NCBI GenBank assembly: GCA_951640165.1
Contig: OX621234.1
Span: forward strand, 9,615,001 to 9,679,000
DNA length: 64,000 nucleotides
Direction: 5' to 3'
DNA from: Pseudoips prasinana
Lineage: Eukaryota; Arthropoda; Insecta; Lepidoptera; Nolidae
How positions within the stretch are numbered: position 1 is the stretch's first letter; every line of letters begins with the position of its first letter. The notes below the pieces were generated by a model that worked only from the letters and a program-made list of their open reading frames with translations, did no database searches and was not told the origin of the DNA. Below, in pieces: positions 1-11,978 of this stretch. A program made the position numbers and the translations under genes.

Positions 1-100
1 TCTAGCGAAAGGACGATGTGAAAAAAGGTTCACTTCAAAACGACGAAGGCTCGATCTTGTGTTACAAGTGAATGCTTATTTACTACCCTACTGTCCTACC

Positions 101-312
101 CTAGTGTCGGTGTTGTTCAAGCCGACTGTTGCCTAATGGTTACAACCGGGACCGACAGCTTAACGTAGTACGGAGACGCTCAGAAATTAAACCAGTTTGG
201 CGGTCACCCACCCACCTATAGACTGACCGCGAGCCTAGTCGCTTGACCTCGCCAATCAGTAATGGACTGGTGACAGCATTTGGCCATGAGCGCCTCAAAA
301 ATGTGAATGCTT
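101..312 (+). repeat. Interspersed repeat family D, copy 1
   Basis: This shares a block with four other places in the window (about 13982, 18035, 23888 and 42209). The shared pieces are a 'ttgttcaagccg' segment, 'gggaccgacagctt', a 'gctcagaaattaaacca' segment, 'ggtcaccca' and 'gagcgcctcaaa'. Copies differ by many substitutions and small indels, so the family is old. No coding capacity is seen. The class is unknown; a SINE or MITE is possible. Confidence 0.6.
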
Positions 313-999
313 AATACCATCAACACCTGTATGTAAGTACGGAATTAACCTAGCCGGTCTTGTGTCTAAGTCTAGGCTCAGCTAGAAATTACATCTACAT
401 ACTAAAAATATAATACGGGATAGTTTTGGCAACTGCCACTAACTCCTGGGTTCGATACTCGCCTACTTTTGTTGAATGCTGCCAGTATTCAACAAACTGT
501 GATTGCAAAATTTTAGGTTTTGAAGTCAATTTTCGAGTCTAAAAAAAATGACTTCTCTTGTGGAGTTGACAATTCTAAAAATGGTAAGATCCTCGGTTTA
601 ATTCCCAGGTTTGACAACGTAGGTTTTGAGAAAATATTGAGCTTCTTTGTAGTGACATTGAACATTTAATCAAGTACTTGGTTCGATTCCGAGTCCGATA
701 TTATGTTTGTAGGTTTGTCTAAAATCTAAAAACATGTTTTGCTTGGTTGTGGTCTTGATTTTGTACATGTGCTTAGCGGGTAAGCGACTTTCTTTTTTAA
801 TTTTGTTATCAATATGCCAAAGCCTTGCTATTGCGAATTAAATTTAAAATTGTCAACTGCTTTATAAAATAAGGCAAAGCGAAGCTACTCTCAAGTATGG
901 AATTTCAGCTTACTTTCACTATTCTTCACAGAATTTAGTCCCGTTTTATTATAATATATAAAATTATATTAGCTTACCTTAAACAGTACTTATGAATAC
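313..999. other. No gene; AT-rich sequence with weak tRNA-like fragments
   Basis: No convincing coding frame was found. GGTTCGAT-type B-box-like strings occur near 450 and 680, which suggests decayed tRNA-derived SINE pieces, but no A box or boundaries can be fixed. Confidence 0.4.
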
Positions 1000-1191
1000 G
1001 TGTGGCGTAGTGATTATGCAACTCGCCTCGCCAGTTCGTAACTCGGGTTCGATTCCCACACAGTAGAACTATTTGCATGATCCATAAATAGTTGTTCTGA
1101 GTCTGGGTGTCCTTTGTGTTCACAATTGACATTGTGAGTTTGTAAAGTACCCCGCGACCCAGGGATACATTTTAATAGTGCGGGCTTTGTC
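1000..1191 (+). mobile_element. tRNA-derived SINE, family A copy 1
   Basis: The 5' head looks like a degenerate tRNA gene: an A-box-like 'tggcgtagtg' and a B-box-like 'GGTTCGATTCC'. The tail contains 'aaatagttgttctgagtc', 'aaagtaccccgcgac' and 'gtgcgggctttgtc'. The same tail recurs at 21341, 29244 and 30265, which defines the family. Pol III would drive such an element; that is family knowledge, not seen here. Confidence 0.75.
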
Positions 1192-1311
1192 AATAACTGT
1201 AAATACCAACCTTACGATCAAGTATTAGCTCAGAGAGATAACTAACTAAAGATAGCTAATCAAAAAAAAAATTGAAAAAGACCGTGATACTTTTCAATTT
1301 TTTTTTATATA

Positions 1312-2606
1312 CGAGGGGTGATCCAAAAGTAATGATAATCAGTTATTTCTAGTGCACACAAAAATACAAAAAAAATATCAGTCACTTGTTCAGTTACCCA
1401 CTAGTTCAGGAAAAAAAAATCATATAAATAGGCCACGATTCCCGGGAGCTACATTCATTTGAATACAGACTGTCAAGGAGTGAACATCAAAATGGAAAAA
1501 AACGAAATCAGAGCTGTCATTAAATACCTCTGCTTGAAAAAAATGTCTACCAAAGACATACACAGCGACTTGGTGGAAACATTAGGGGACTCTTCTCCTC
1601 CATATTCCACAGTTGCACGCTGGGCTAAGGAGTTTAAGCTGGGAAGAACATCGACGGAAGACGAACACCGCGAAGGACGCCCATCGACGTCCCTCACTGA
1701 AGAAAATGTGAAAAAAGTTGAAGAAGTTGTATTGGAAGATCGAAGAATGACTATCAGGCATGTAGCTGAGGTCACAGGGCTCTCATATGGCAGCATTCAA
1801 AGAATCCTTGCGAACGAATTGCATATGAGAAAGGTCTCCGCGCGTTGGGTACCGAAAATGTTAAACGACGAGCAAAAGAAGAAACGAGTCGACATGTCAA
1901 GAGCAAATCTCGAAAAGTTCCAGGCAGACAAGGATAATTTTTTGTCACGTTTTGTGACCATGGACGAGACCTGGATCCACCATTTTGATCCTGAAACAAA
2001 ACAACAATCGATGACATGGAAACGACCCGATGAACCGACGCCGAAGAAATTCAAAGTGTCAAGCTCAGCAGGGAAGGTTATGGCGTCTGTTTTTTGGGAT
2101 GCTGAAGGAATAATCATGGTGGACTACTTGGAAAAGGGGGCCACTATTACAGGCTCCTATTATGCAGAACAAATAAGAAGATTGCGGGAGGCTATTAAGG
2201 AGAAAAGGCGAGGCAAACTGCGGGCTGGAGTACTGTTCCATCAAGACAACGCACCGGTTCACAAAGCTGCAATTGCCATGGCTGCCATTCAGGAAGCGGG
2301 CTTTGAGCTGGTGGAACACCCCCCCTATTCACCAGATCTAGCCCCCAGTGACTTCTATCTCTTTCCACGACTCAAGGAACACCTCCGAGGTAAGAAATTT
2401 GACGATGATAGCGACGTGATGGCCGCGGTTGAGGACTTTTTTGAGAGTCAAGATAAAGATTTTTTTTCTAAGGGAATTTTAGGTTTAGAAAAGAGATGGA
2501 CTAAATGTATAGACTTGCTAGGAGACTATGTTGAGAAATAAATTTATTTTTTTATTTTATTCATTGTGTTTATTATTGATTATCATTACTTTTGGATCAC
2601 CCCTCG
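1312..2606 (+). mobile_element. Complete mariner element, family 1 (DD34D)
   Basis: The element is 1,295 bp long, bounded on both sides by a TA dinucleotide (1310-1311 and 2607-2608), the target duplicated by Tc1/mariner transposases. Its terminal inverted repeats begin CGAGGGGTGATCC and match perfectly for 30 bp by eye. A single uninterrupted transposase frame lies between them. Perfect ends and an open frame point to a recent, possibly still mobilisable copy. It lies in DNA upstream of the first ABCF2 exon visible here, probably in an intron of that gene. Confidence 0.93.
1492..2541 (+). CDS. Mariner transposase, intact 349 aa
   Basis: This enzyme would bind the element's terminal repeats, cut it out and join it at TA sites in the nucleus. 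The ATG at 1492 (MEKNEIRAVIKYL) is chosen because it matches where cecropia/mellifera-type transposases start; the frame opens earlier only at a TTG. A paired helix-turn-helix DNA-binding region covers roughly residues 1-110, followed by the linker motif WVPKML. The catalytic acidic triad is visible: D158 in VTMDETW, D252 in HQDNAP and D287 in SPDLAPSDF. There are 34 residues between the last two, the DD34D signature of mariner. Length and domain order are full for the family. There is no frameshift or stop. Activity is inference; the sequence shows only that nothing obvious is missing. Confidence 0.93.
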   Translation: MEKNEIRAVIKYLCLKKMSTKDIHSDLVETLGDSSPPYSTVARWAKEFKLGRTSTEDEHREGRPSTSLTEENVKKVEEVVLEDRRMTIRHVAEVTGLSYGSIQRILANELHMRKVSARWVPKMLNDEQKKKRVDMSRANLEKFQADKDNFLSRFVTMDETWIHHFDPETKQQSMTWKRPDEPTPKKFKVSSSAGKVMASVFWDAEGIIMVDYLEKGATITGSYYAEQIRRLREAIKEKRRGKLRAGVLFHQDNAPVHKAAIAMAAIQEAGFELVEHPPYSPDLAPSDFYLFPRLKEHLRGKKFDDDSDVMAAVEDFFESQDKDFFSKGILGLEKRWTKCIDLLGDYVEK

Positions 2607-3467
2607 TATGTTCTTAAAAATTGCAGTTCTAACGTAATCTTCGTAATTCGCGTAATTCTTTTATAATTTGCATAGAATTCTCTTTGAAAATATGCGGTTG
2701 GGAACTATATTAACTACACCCAAGTGGGTTTAGTTACAGAACATCTCAGGAAGCTAGTCGAAGTTAGGTTTTGCTCAGGCGACAGAAACCATTAGTTTGC
2801 TAATTAGGCTTTAAATTTATTATGAGCTTTGAATTTTAAGATGATTTCGATTATAAATTTCCTGTGTTTTAATAGCATGGCAACTAGAAAGTTGGCCATG
2901 GTATTAAAATATTGGTATTCATACATTCATAACCAGACAAGCCGTACTATTCTATATATAATTTAAGGTTGTGTTAGCAGTCACTACTCGTCTAGTTAAG
3001 TTTTACTCAACGAAAGATAATTTCCAGAATTGCTTCTTTTTCTTTTACTGTTCGTCTATCAGTCATTTAAATGACTTGATGCTTTGTTAAAACTTTTATT
3101 TTTATTAGTTATCTGCTCACTTTCTTACTTTGTGATCGAAAAAAGTATTTCTTTTATGTATACTTTAGTATTTTCTTTTTTGCTTATTTAATATACTTTT
3201 AAATATAAATTAACAAATATAAAAGATGGATCTGCAACCGGTAGCAGGAACAGGGTCCATACTACCGTGTGTTACGGCTCTAGACATTCCCTGTCACCTG
3301 ACAACGCTAGCCGTGTCCAAAAGCACTAGAGGTTCTTGTAGATTAGTAAAATAGATATAAGGTAGTATATTTTTAGATTTTATTTCATAAATAGCTTATG
3401 CGAAATATATTTTTAGTCTTCATGCAAGAGATTTTTCAATTTAATATAATGATTTGTTGTTGTAATA
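2607..3467. other. No gene; AT-rich spacer between two mariners
   Basis: No coding frame, tRNA-like head or family repeat was recognised. A less AT-rich stretch at about 3225-3330 has no recognisable coding content. Confidence 0.4.
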
Positions 3468-4749
3468 GGTCTTTACCTATGAAATTGCCGTTTTGTATGA
3501 AAAAATTTAAACGAAATTTTTTCATGAATTTTTTTATTTGTATTAATCGAAGTAATCACCCATGCAATCAATGCATCTTTGCCATCGCAGTGGCAGTTTA
3601 TTGATGCCCTTCTTAAAGAAATCAGCTGGACGGGAGGCAACAAATTCTTCAAAGGCATTTTGTACTGCCTCTCGGGTATTGAATTTTTTTCCCGCCAAGA
3701 AGTTATCCAAATTCTGGAAAAAGTAGTAGTCTGTAGGCGCAAGGTCTGGTGAGTAGGGCGGATGACGGAGAGCTTCCAACCCCAGTTCTTGCAACTTGGA
3801 GACCGTCTGCTGTGCAGTATGAGGTCGCGCGTTGTCGTGCAGGAGCAGCGGAGACGAGCGATTGACCAATGCTGGTTGGAGATGCGCCAGCTTCTCCATC
3901 ATTGTGCTCAGTTCTTCACAGTACACATCTGCAGTAATGCTCACCCCGTTTGGTAAGAAGCTGTGATGAATCACACCGGCGCTAGACCACCAAACAGTGA
4001 CCATCACTTTTCTAGGGGTAAGTTTTCGTTTAGGGCATTGTTTAGGTGCTGAACCAGGATCCAACCAACTTGCTGAGCGCTTGCGGTTATCAAACAGAAT
4101 CCATTTTTCATCGCAGGTAACAATGCGGTTCAAAATTCCTTAATTTGTGTGTCTGTTGAGCAGTGCAAGGCACGTCTCGACGCGTACTTCGCGCTGGCGA
4201 TCATTGAGTTCGTGGGGCACCCATTTGTCAAGCTTTTTTACCTTGCCAATTTGACGCAAATGGACCAATATTGTTTTGACGCTAACGTCGAAAGCTGCTG
4301 CTAATTCAGCCGTAGATTGTGTATCATCAGCTTCCACAACCGCCTTTAATTCGTCATTGTCGACCAAAGTCTTCGGACGACCGCGAGGTTCATTTTTCAG
4401 GTCGAAATTTCCAGAACGGAAGCGAGCAAACCAATAACAGGTGGTGCGTTGGTTTGTAGTGTTAGCTCCGTAAACGTCGTTGATGTTGCGTGCCGCTTGT
4501 GCCGCGTTGCTGCCACGACGGTACTCATATTCCATAATTACTCGAATTTTTAACGTATCCATGATGACGAAAAAGATTGAAATGCGATGAAAATGTAACA
4601 CTAATCAATAAAGAAATGACTACTTTTGGAAAAAAGAATCCATGTTTTTAAAATAAAATAAATTTGAAATTAGAATTCTTAGCCAAACAAAAATTATTTT
4701 GATTTGAAATGGCCAGTACTGCAGAACGGCAATTTCATAGGTAAAGACC
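3468..4749 (-). mobile_element. Mariner element, family 2, copy 1 (inactivated)
   Basis: The element is 1,282 bp, flanked by TA (3466-3467 and 4750-4751), with 25-bp terminal inverted repeats starting GGTCTTTACCTATGAAATTG. It is exactly the same length as the copy at 24924-26205, which lies in the opposite orientation about 21.5 kb away. The two are nearly identical, so both are recent. Its transposase gene carries a nonsense codon. Confidence 0.93.
3543..4562 (-). pseudogene. Mariner transposase, interrupted by one nonsense codon
   Basis: This is the minus-strand counterpart of the open frame at 25111-26130. The ATG at 4562 begins MDTLKIRVIMEYEYRRG. Relative to the intact copy, a GAA codon has become TAA at 4142-4140 (residue 141), splitting the protein just before the first catalytic motif VTCDEKW. 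Another difference lies near residue 130, where TGG (Trp) is ACG (Thr), and near the C-terminus Leu in the intact copy is Pro here. No indels are needed to align the two, as both elements are 1,282 bp. The DD34D triad is otherwise preserved downstream of the stop. The N-terminal 140 residues alone would contain only the DNA-binding part. Confidence 0.9.
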
Positions 4750-6048
4750 TAATATTATGTACATAGTACGCGTTATATGTACGATATATTTAAGTCCGAT
4801 GTTGTCAGCTTTGGAATAATTGTGTGAATTATTGTATTCCGTATCCATACACAAAAGTCACAATATTGTTAAACCATCAACTAGAATAGGAAAGATACTA
4901 TCTACCTAAATTAGGACTCCTATTTTTGGGGTCCGTTTGTCGTTTGAACCTGGGACATAGGACATAGTACATGAAGACGCGGGTCGCTCGTCCGGTCCTT
5001 AATAGTATGCTCGAAGATAACCTACTAATAGGTTTTAAGCTATGCTATCACATTATTGCATTGTGTTAATTCATTGAGCTACTCCAAGGGTTTAATGGGT
5101 AATATTTATGACGGAATTTTCATCTATATTATTTATGCATGTATATTTTAATAAGTAAATCTACCAGGTAGCTAAATTAGTTATAGAAATTGGTTCAGAG
5201 AGTATGTCGCTGTATGCCGAGATACAGGTTTTAACACTTTTAACCTAGTTCGACTGTAGATGCTCCCATATTATATTGTTTTGTTAGATGCCATGTGTTT
5301 GTTAGATACATTTTTTATGTGGGGTCAATATTAAAAATAAATACAAATACACTACAAAACATATATGTATCGCAAGTTAGCGGCTCTAATAATTAATTCT
5401 AAAACAAAGCTATGTTAACCCGACTTCAAAAATTGAGGCTGTATATTTAAAAAAATAGTTGTTTTTATAGCTGGCGCAATTATATAAAAAATATATTATA
5501 TTCGTATTCCAAGTGTCATTAGTTACTTCTAAAACGAAGTTGTACTGTTTATTTCGGGTACCATGATGCTAATTCTAAATAAATAAATACCTTGGTACTA
5601 CTAAAAAACTGCCGTCAGATCCCAAACTTGAAACACTACCACTACTACTACTATGGCAACCAAACACCTTATAAATATACTTACATATTTGTAAATAGAT
5701 ATATTACACTCTGACACAGAACAAATCACACAAAGATATTTCCTGTGCGGGGATCACTCACGACCTCTGTCAGCATTCAGGGTAATAGGTAGTTCTACAA
5801 CGCAATGGTAATTAACTCGGCTACATGAAGTTTAGAATAATTTTAATGCTAATCGATATTAAGTATTATCGCTTCTTTAAAACGAAAGTCTTTTTGGTCT
5901 AGGTTGCCATGAAACTAATTCTGAATCGAATCTGAAATGTCATTTTTATCCTGACGCCAATTATATTTTAATTTTACCCTTTGCAGCTCCAATTGATAAT
6001 TTTCATAACCAAAGTTCATCAATAAACCTCCAATCATCCTTGTTTCAG
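4750..6048. other. Probable ABCF2 intron sequence, no gene seen
   Basis: Position 6047-6048 is the AG acceptor of the first ABCF2 exon in the window, so this is intron. About 5600-5780 resembles SINE-derived material ('gatcccaaac...', 'gtgcggggatc'), with a CTACTACTA run. Nothing else was recognised. Confidence 0.45.
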
Positions 6049-6237
6049 GCAAGTCGTCATTACTGGCAGCATTGGGTCGTCGTGAAGTACCAATCCCGGC
6101 GCACATCGACATATTCCACTTGACCCGCGAGATGCCAGCCTCAGACAAGACTGCTCTACAGTGCGTCATGGAGGTAGATGAGGAAAGGATCCAGCTCGAG
6201 AAGTTGGCTGAGGAACTTGCGCAGTCCGAAGATGACG
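6049..6237 (+). CDS. ABCF2: ABCF2 exon a (first nucleotide-binding domain, after Walker A)
   Basis: ABCF2 is a soluble ABC-F ATPase with two nucleotide-binding domains and no membrane segments; relatives act on ribosomes, although the exact role of ABCF2 is less settled. The exon follows TTTCAG and ends before gtaagt. It begins with the last two bases of a Gly codon, then [20 protein letters not shown], so the Walker A loop (GxxGxGKS) is split by the upstream intron. [13 protein letters not shown] and the acidic helix ending SEDD match animal ABCF2 well. It ends in phase 1. The nine exons here sum to 1,505 nt, or 500 residues plus stop, against about 620 for the animal protein, so roughly 120 N-terminal residues are encoded upstream of the window. 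Confidence 0.95.
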
Positions 6238-6285
6238 GTAAGTTACTAACTGGTATTTTTCTAATTTCAACTTATCCGTAGAATC

Positions 6286-6479
6286 CATAATCGTAAATTT
6301 AGAGGAGAGCGATTTGAAATTGGTCTAATACAAAATAAGCTTTACATTTTACATTATTTCCAGCAATTTGATTATTGTTCTATAAATAATCAAATTGCTA
6401 GATAAATTATGTAAAATGTTATATCTGATTTTGTTCTAGACACATTTCAAATCACACTCCTCTAAAGTAACGATTATGC
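6286..6479. repeat. Foldback element in ABCF2 intron
   Basis: The two halves are imperfect inverted repeats about 90 bp long: the left starts cataatcg and carries 'agaggagagcgatttgaaa', and the right half read on the minus strand has 'agaggagtgtgatttgaaa'. They meet around 'caatttgattatt'. The layout suits a small non-autonomous DNA transposon (MITE). It begins about 50 bp after the exon's donor site. Confidence 0.75.
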
Positions 6480-7951
6480 AAAAGTAACTATTCTCCTTTA
6501 CACCTTATTCTACTCTAGACTTTATTCTACTCTATGGTTAGGTGGATTTACCGGTACGACTACATATTCGTGACTGTGGCGTGCGGGGCATATTTTAGTA
6601 TGGCATCTATACATGACTGTTAAATTAGGGCAATGGTTACGCTTGTGGTAAGTTGTACTACCGTGTCGTACAGCTCACTCAAACACATTTATTTTGTCGT
6701 AAGACGCAGATTCTGTACGAAGCCCTGGCAACCCCGTCCCAATTGTTGCTCATCTTTTATAAAGCTAGAAATTGTCGTGAAAGAACGAGATGGCTAATCT
6801 TTGCGAGGGAAACATCAACAGCATATCTATCTGACTGTTCCCCGCGTTAAAATAAGATGAATACAGAGTATACGCTATCTCAATTTTAAATTTCCTTCCC
6901 TCCAAACCGTACTCCAAACCATTTCGCAATAACTATATAAATTTTGTTCAGTTAATTTATCTGTTTTTTTATCGTTTTTTTACTGTAACGTAGAGTTCAT
7001 GACAGTGACTTGACTCACTTCGTTTTTAAAATCAAGGAATACACTTTCATGTTTGAATGTGTTGACTTCAAGCTACTCGTTACCAAGTAATGAGAATATT
7101 AACATTTCTTTTTCATATGTATTGACCTAAAGATCATTCTGGAGAAGTTTGTCGATAACATGCTACACTAATTATCTATATATATCTCTCACCCACAGAC
7201 TTTAGCAATTATAATAGTAGGTGTTATTGCGCGTTTGTATATTTAATGCCCGTATTGCAAAACAGTTTGCGTTCTTACCTGAACCTTGTTTGTTATCTTG
7301 CACGTGCGCATCCCGTCTTCATATCTGTATGAATATGAATATTGAGATCATGCTAAAAGTTATTTTGGATCATGTACTCCAAAGAAATCTGAATAAATAT
7401 TCCATACGTACGTACTTAGGTCTCTTGTCTGAACCTAGGGCACAAATCATTGCTTTTCAATAGCAAATTTATATTATGCATGGGAGATAACCGTACGGAT
7501 TTGTCACTGATAAGCAATTGTTACGCAAATGTCTTCAACAAACATCTCATTATTATTATGATAATTGTTTTCTAAAACGCTGTTCGTATATAAGTATGCA
7601 AGGGCGTAGCGAGGCACGGGTGAGGGGGGAGGAGGTTGGCAGATGCCCCTATCCCCTCTAGAAGATGTAAGAATGCTCACAAACCGTAAAGTAATATTAC
7701 ATAGGTAGCCTATTAATAAACAAAAACAAAATTGAGTCTATTGACACGTTCAATTTATCGTTATTTAATTAATCTTTAATTTAAAACCAAATTTTAGGTT
7801 ATATAGTTTTTTAAGTTTTTGTTTTGTTATAATACCTATTGTAAATGTTGTATACACCTGTGATGGCAAATCACACAGAACTTGTGTTTAAACATAAAAA
7901 CAATTTTAAGTTGCATTGTGAACTGCCGATGGTGTGTCTTTTATAAATAAA
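6480..7951. other. ABCF2 intron, no gene seen
   Basis: No coding frame with recognisable content. A G-rich patch near 7600-7660 ('gggcgtagcgaggcacggg') resembles fragments at 42770 and 46425 that may be old DNA-transposon ends, but boundaries are unclear. Confidence 0.4.
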
Positions 7952-8120
7952 CTAGCTGTGCCCCGCGGTGTTACCCGCGTTAAACTTTATAAATTTTCTT
8001 TGCTATAAACCTCACGGAGCCCGAGACCTTTCCAACGAATGCAAAACCGTGGAAATCGGTTCGTGCGTTCTTGAGTTATAGCGTCAGGAAGGAAAACCCG
8101 ACTTATTTTTATATAGTAGA
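7952..8120 (-). mobile_element. Short Helitron-like element, GCGGG-hairpin type
   Basis: Read on the minus strand it begins TCTACTATATAAAAATAAG and ends with a GC-rich hairpin (CGCGGGTAACACCGCG) followed by GGGCACAGCTAG. The flanks are A before TC and T after CTAG, which is the insertion site of Helitrons. At 169 bp it carries no Rep/helicase and would depend on an autonomous partner. Confidence 0.75.
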
Positions 8121-8574
8121 TAAATGGCCGTGTGTGAATAATGTCCCAGGATATCATATAAAAAGATACTTCAATCTCAATATCAATTAAATATTAACTA
8201 AATTAGATTTTGAAATCATGAACAGACTTCTACTTTTCTAAACTAATACCGAATTGAACAAAATTGATATGGGATCACACAGTGAACATTTGCCATAATC
8301 CTAATAATTATATAAATCTGTTCACGGACATCGTAGAAATTGCAGTCGTATTGATAACCCGCTTTCCTTGGTGTTGGTTAAAAATATACGATAATCGTAA
8401 ACCTACAATATTTTTGATATATCCTCTTACAGTTCTGGAACATATTTTAAAATCAATATTATTCAGTCAAATATTATTCAATATTTATATTTATGAACTC
8501 TCACTGAATTTTAAGATAGTTTTCATTTAGTGTCAGTGGTCCTTTATTCTTAGTCAAATATTCGTGTCATTGGA

Positions 8575-11525
8575 AATTCAATTATTTATTTATTTTATTT
8601 TATTTATTTTATTTTACTTTATTTGGGAAAATTACAGTGTCAATTATCTAATGTAGTCTAGAATAAGGATAACTTAGAACTATTTAACATTTTCCACATA
8701 TTACAGACTATATAACTTGGTATGCATGAAACTATACAATTACAAAATTATTATAAAAGAAAGAAAGAGAGAAGTTCGTTAAGAAAAATTAATATTATGT
8801 TTGTTTAGAATTTAGAATTAGCACCAAACCAGTTCTTACTAATAATAGATTTAAGTTTTTGAGACGTAGTGTTAAATATATCAAATTCCGGAAAATCGTC
8901 CAGGTGGTTACAATAATTAGCAGATCTATTGAAAAAAGAATTTTGTCTATAATTTGTAGAACTGAAATGAGTTTGCAAGGTAATAGGATGTCTAACGGAT
9001 CTGGTTGGAACTTTAATATTAATTTTATAAAGAAGATGAGGAGAGTCTATACGGCTCTGTGCTATCTTATTTAATAAAATAATGTCTGCTATTCTGCGTC
9101 TTTCAGAAAGAGGAAGCATATGATGTCTACGACATCTCGATTCATAATTGCTATCATATTTTTTACATTTAAATTGCAGAAATCTCATAAAGTTTCTTTG
9201 GATTGACTCTAGTCTATTGATGTAAATATTGTACTGAGGGTTCCAAATTTGAGAACAATACTCGAGGGTGCTACGCACGTATGAACAGTAAAGAATTTTT
9301 AGTACTTTGATACTACTAAATTGAGAGCTGGACCTTTTGATAAATCCCATGGACTTGTTGGCCCTCCCAACTATATTTTCAATGTGTTTTTCGTATGTTA
9401 GTTTATTATCATGAATCACTCCTAAATCACGTACCTCTTTAACATTATTTAGGTCTTGACCTTTAAGTTTGTATTTAAATTCAATTAAATTTAGCTTACG
9501 GGAGAAAGTTATTGAGTGACATTTAGCAACATTAAGATCCAATTTGTTATTTACACAATAATCTTCAAATCTCTGAAGATCCTGCTGTAAAAGATGGCAG
9601 TCTGAGATATTATGAATTTGCTTAAAAATTTTCATGTCATCGGCATATAGAAGAAATTTAGAGTGTTTGAAACAGGAGGTTATGTCATTTACAAAGAGGT
9701 TAAACAACAGGGGACCTAACAGGGAACCTTGGGGCACACCAGACGGAATGTATTTCAATGGTGAAGAGTAGCCATTTATAGCAACCGCTTGAGATCTATT
9801 CTCGATGTAGGAAGTGAACCACCTGTACAGGTTACCATGAATTCCGCCAGCAAAAAGCTTGTCAAGCAGTAAAGAGTGATCAATTCGATCAAACGCCTTG
9901 CTGTAGTCGGTAAAAATGGCGTCTACTTGTCCTCCAGCATCCATTCTGTCAGTAGTGAAGTCGATAAATGTTAATAGATTGGTGGTTGTTAAACGATTTT
10001 TTAAGAAACCATGCTGTTCTTGAATGAATGACCTCGATAGTGCATTGTATACTTGTGAAAAAACCAATCGTTCGAAGACCTTAGCAAAAATACATAATTT
10101 GGAAATTGGCCTGTAGTTTTTAACTTCATTTTTAATACCATTTTTATGTATCGGGGTTACAAAAGCAGACTTCCAAATGCTTGGAACAATGCCTTCACTA
10201 ATAGAGCGTTTAAATAACAGCACAAGTGGTTTCGTCAACACTTCTGAACAATTTTTTATAAATATCGGGTGCAGTTTATCGGGCCCAGCCCCTTTAGTGA
10301 TGTCTAATGTCCTAAGAAGTCTTCGCACCGTTTCAGGAGTAATTTCTATGTCACTAATTGCTTGACTGTGACACGAATTTGCTTGGTGAGGAGGTCGAGT
10401 ATTGAGAGGGGCGGAGGGAGAAAGAAACATTGATTGAAAGTAGTCCGCAAAAAGTAGGCATATTTCTTCTCCAGTGGTTGCAGTAGCGTCATCGTAAGTC
10501 ATAAAAGAAGGCAATGTGTTAAGACCATTTTTATTGTATTTGGTAAAAGACCAGAATACTTTTGGATTATTTATAATTAAATCTTCACATTTTCTGAGGT
10601 AGGCATTATAGCATTCATTTTCTAACAATTTAGCTCTCTTGCGGAGTAAAGAAAAGGTTTCATAGTCTGATTTATTTTTATATGTATTATATTTTTGGAG
10701 ATATTTAAACTTTTCTTTAAGAACTTTCCTTAGAGAGGAGTTAAACCAGGGCGGAAACTTGAATGGTTTAAGCAATTTACTAGGTACATATATATTTATG
10801 ACTTCATATAAACACTTGTAGAATTGATCTACAGCATCCTCTAGAGGTATGTTAAGCAGGCAGTCTTCCCAGTCAATCTCATTTAGTGCTATATTGATTC
10901 TGTTGTAGTCACTTGATTCATAAAAATACTTTTTTTCTACTTTGTACTGGTAGGGGTTCGAAATTTATTAATTTTAACGTTATGTTTAAGGATTTGTGGT
11001 GTTGATCTTCGGGAACTAGTGGGCAGTTACATGCAGACACCGATAAGTCAGAATTACAAAACGCTAAGTCTAATAACCTATTGTAGGTATTATGACAAAA
11101 ATTAAATTGTGTTAAGTTGCACTCGGTCAAAGTATCAAAAAAGTAAGTCTGAGTTTCCCCTGAGTGGCCGTAGTGTTGTAGTCGACCATTGCAGTCAAAA
11201 GTCCATTGGACACGACTCAGGTTGAAGTCCCCCATGATAACAAATACGTCGTTCGGACATGAGTTTATTATATGTGATAGTTTGTCAGTGAAATTACTCA
11301 ATTGCGTATTGAATGAGTTACCTTGCCCTTCGCTACAAAGATATATAGTGCAAAAGTGTATGGACTTAGGGCAATTGCTCACGTTTTTATTTTTGTATGT
11401 GATTGAAATCCAGATATCTTCGGCAGATGAAGACCAAGCCGGGCGCTCAACTGCTATTAGGTCTCGGCGAACAGCCAATATTATGTACGTCTTATGCAAT
11501 TCTAGGTATGATGACGAAATTTAAA
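8575..11525 (-). mobile_element. 5'-truncated Jockey-like non-LTR retrotransposon
   Basis: On the minus strand it contains part of an endonuclease domain, a whole reverse transcriptase, about 230 bp of 3' untranslated sequence with AATAAA, and an A-rich tail seen on the + strand as the TTTATTTTATTTTA run at 8580-8630. The 5' end stops within the endonuclease at about 11525, the usual outcome of incomplete target-primed reverse transcription. No target-site duplication could be fixed. It lies antisense in an ABCF2 intron. Confidence 0.88.
8805..11499 (-). pseudogene. Non-LTR ORF2 (endonuclease + reverse transcriptase) with one frameshift
   Basis: Two minus-strand frames form one protein. The upstream frame (11499-10918) holds an APE-type endonuclease piece with FVIMGDFNLSRVQW and the C-terminal NRLLDLAFCN motif. 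The downstream frame (from 10775, 656 aa) holds the reverse transcriptase: NYRPIS at residues 220-225, DYSKAFD at 290-296, SGVPQGSLLGP at 345-355 and the YADD catalytic box at 377-380. The two frames differ by one base; a seven-T run at 10930-10936 (A on the coding strand) is where the frame changes, since reading through it in the other frame continues into KKYFYESSDYN. The protein would nick target DNA and copy its RNA there. Apart from truncation and that single slip, no stop was seen, so the insertion is fairly young. Confidence 0.87.
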
Positions 11526-11978
11526 TATGTCATGTTGCTTCGAAAAATGATTTTTATTCAGTATATTTGAATAGTTAAATAATTTTTGTTCAATTCTCAG
11601 TATTACAGTATGTTCTCGTGTTTTGCAGCCTTTTTATATGTAGAAATATTCTGTCCATGAAGCTACGGTGAAAATAAATGTAATTTTAGACAATAAAATT
11701 TATTACACTATAATAACATATTCTCACACGTCCTCTTTCACAATTTAATAAAACATATGGTAACAGTTAGCAAAACTTAGTACGCTTGTTTAGGTTCTAC
11801 CGATTGGCCTGGCTAGCTACTACCACCCATCACCACTTTATCTTGAGTAGTGTAAGTTCCTGTATTCCATCATGGTAATACCATCCATACCAATAATAAT
11901 ATCTCGGGACAATGTCACACAGATCATCCTAGCCCCAAACTTAGCCAAGCTTGTACTATGGGTTGTTAACAAAGTTTG

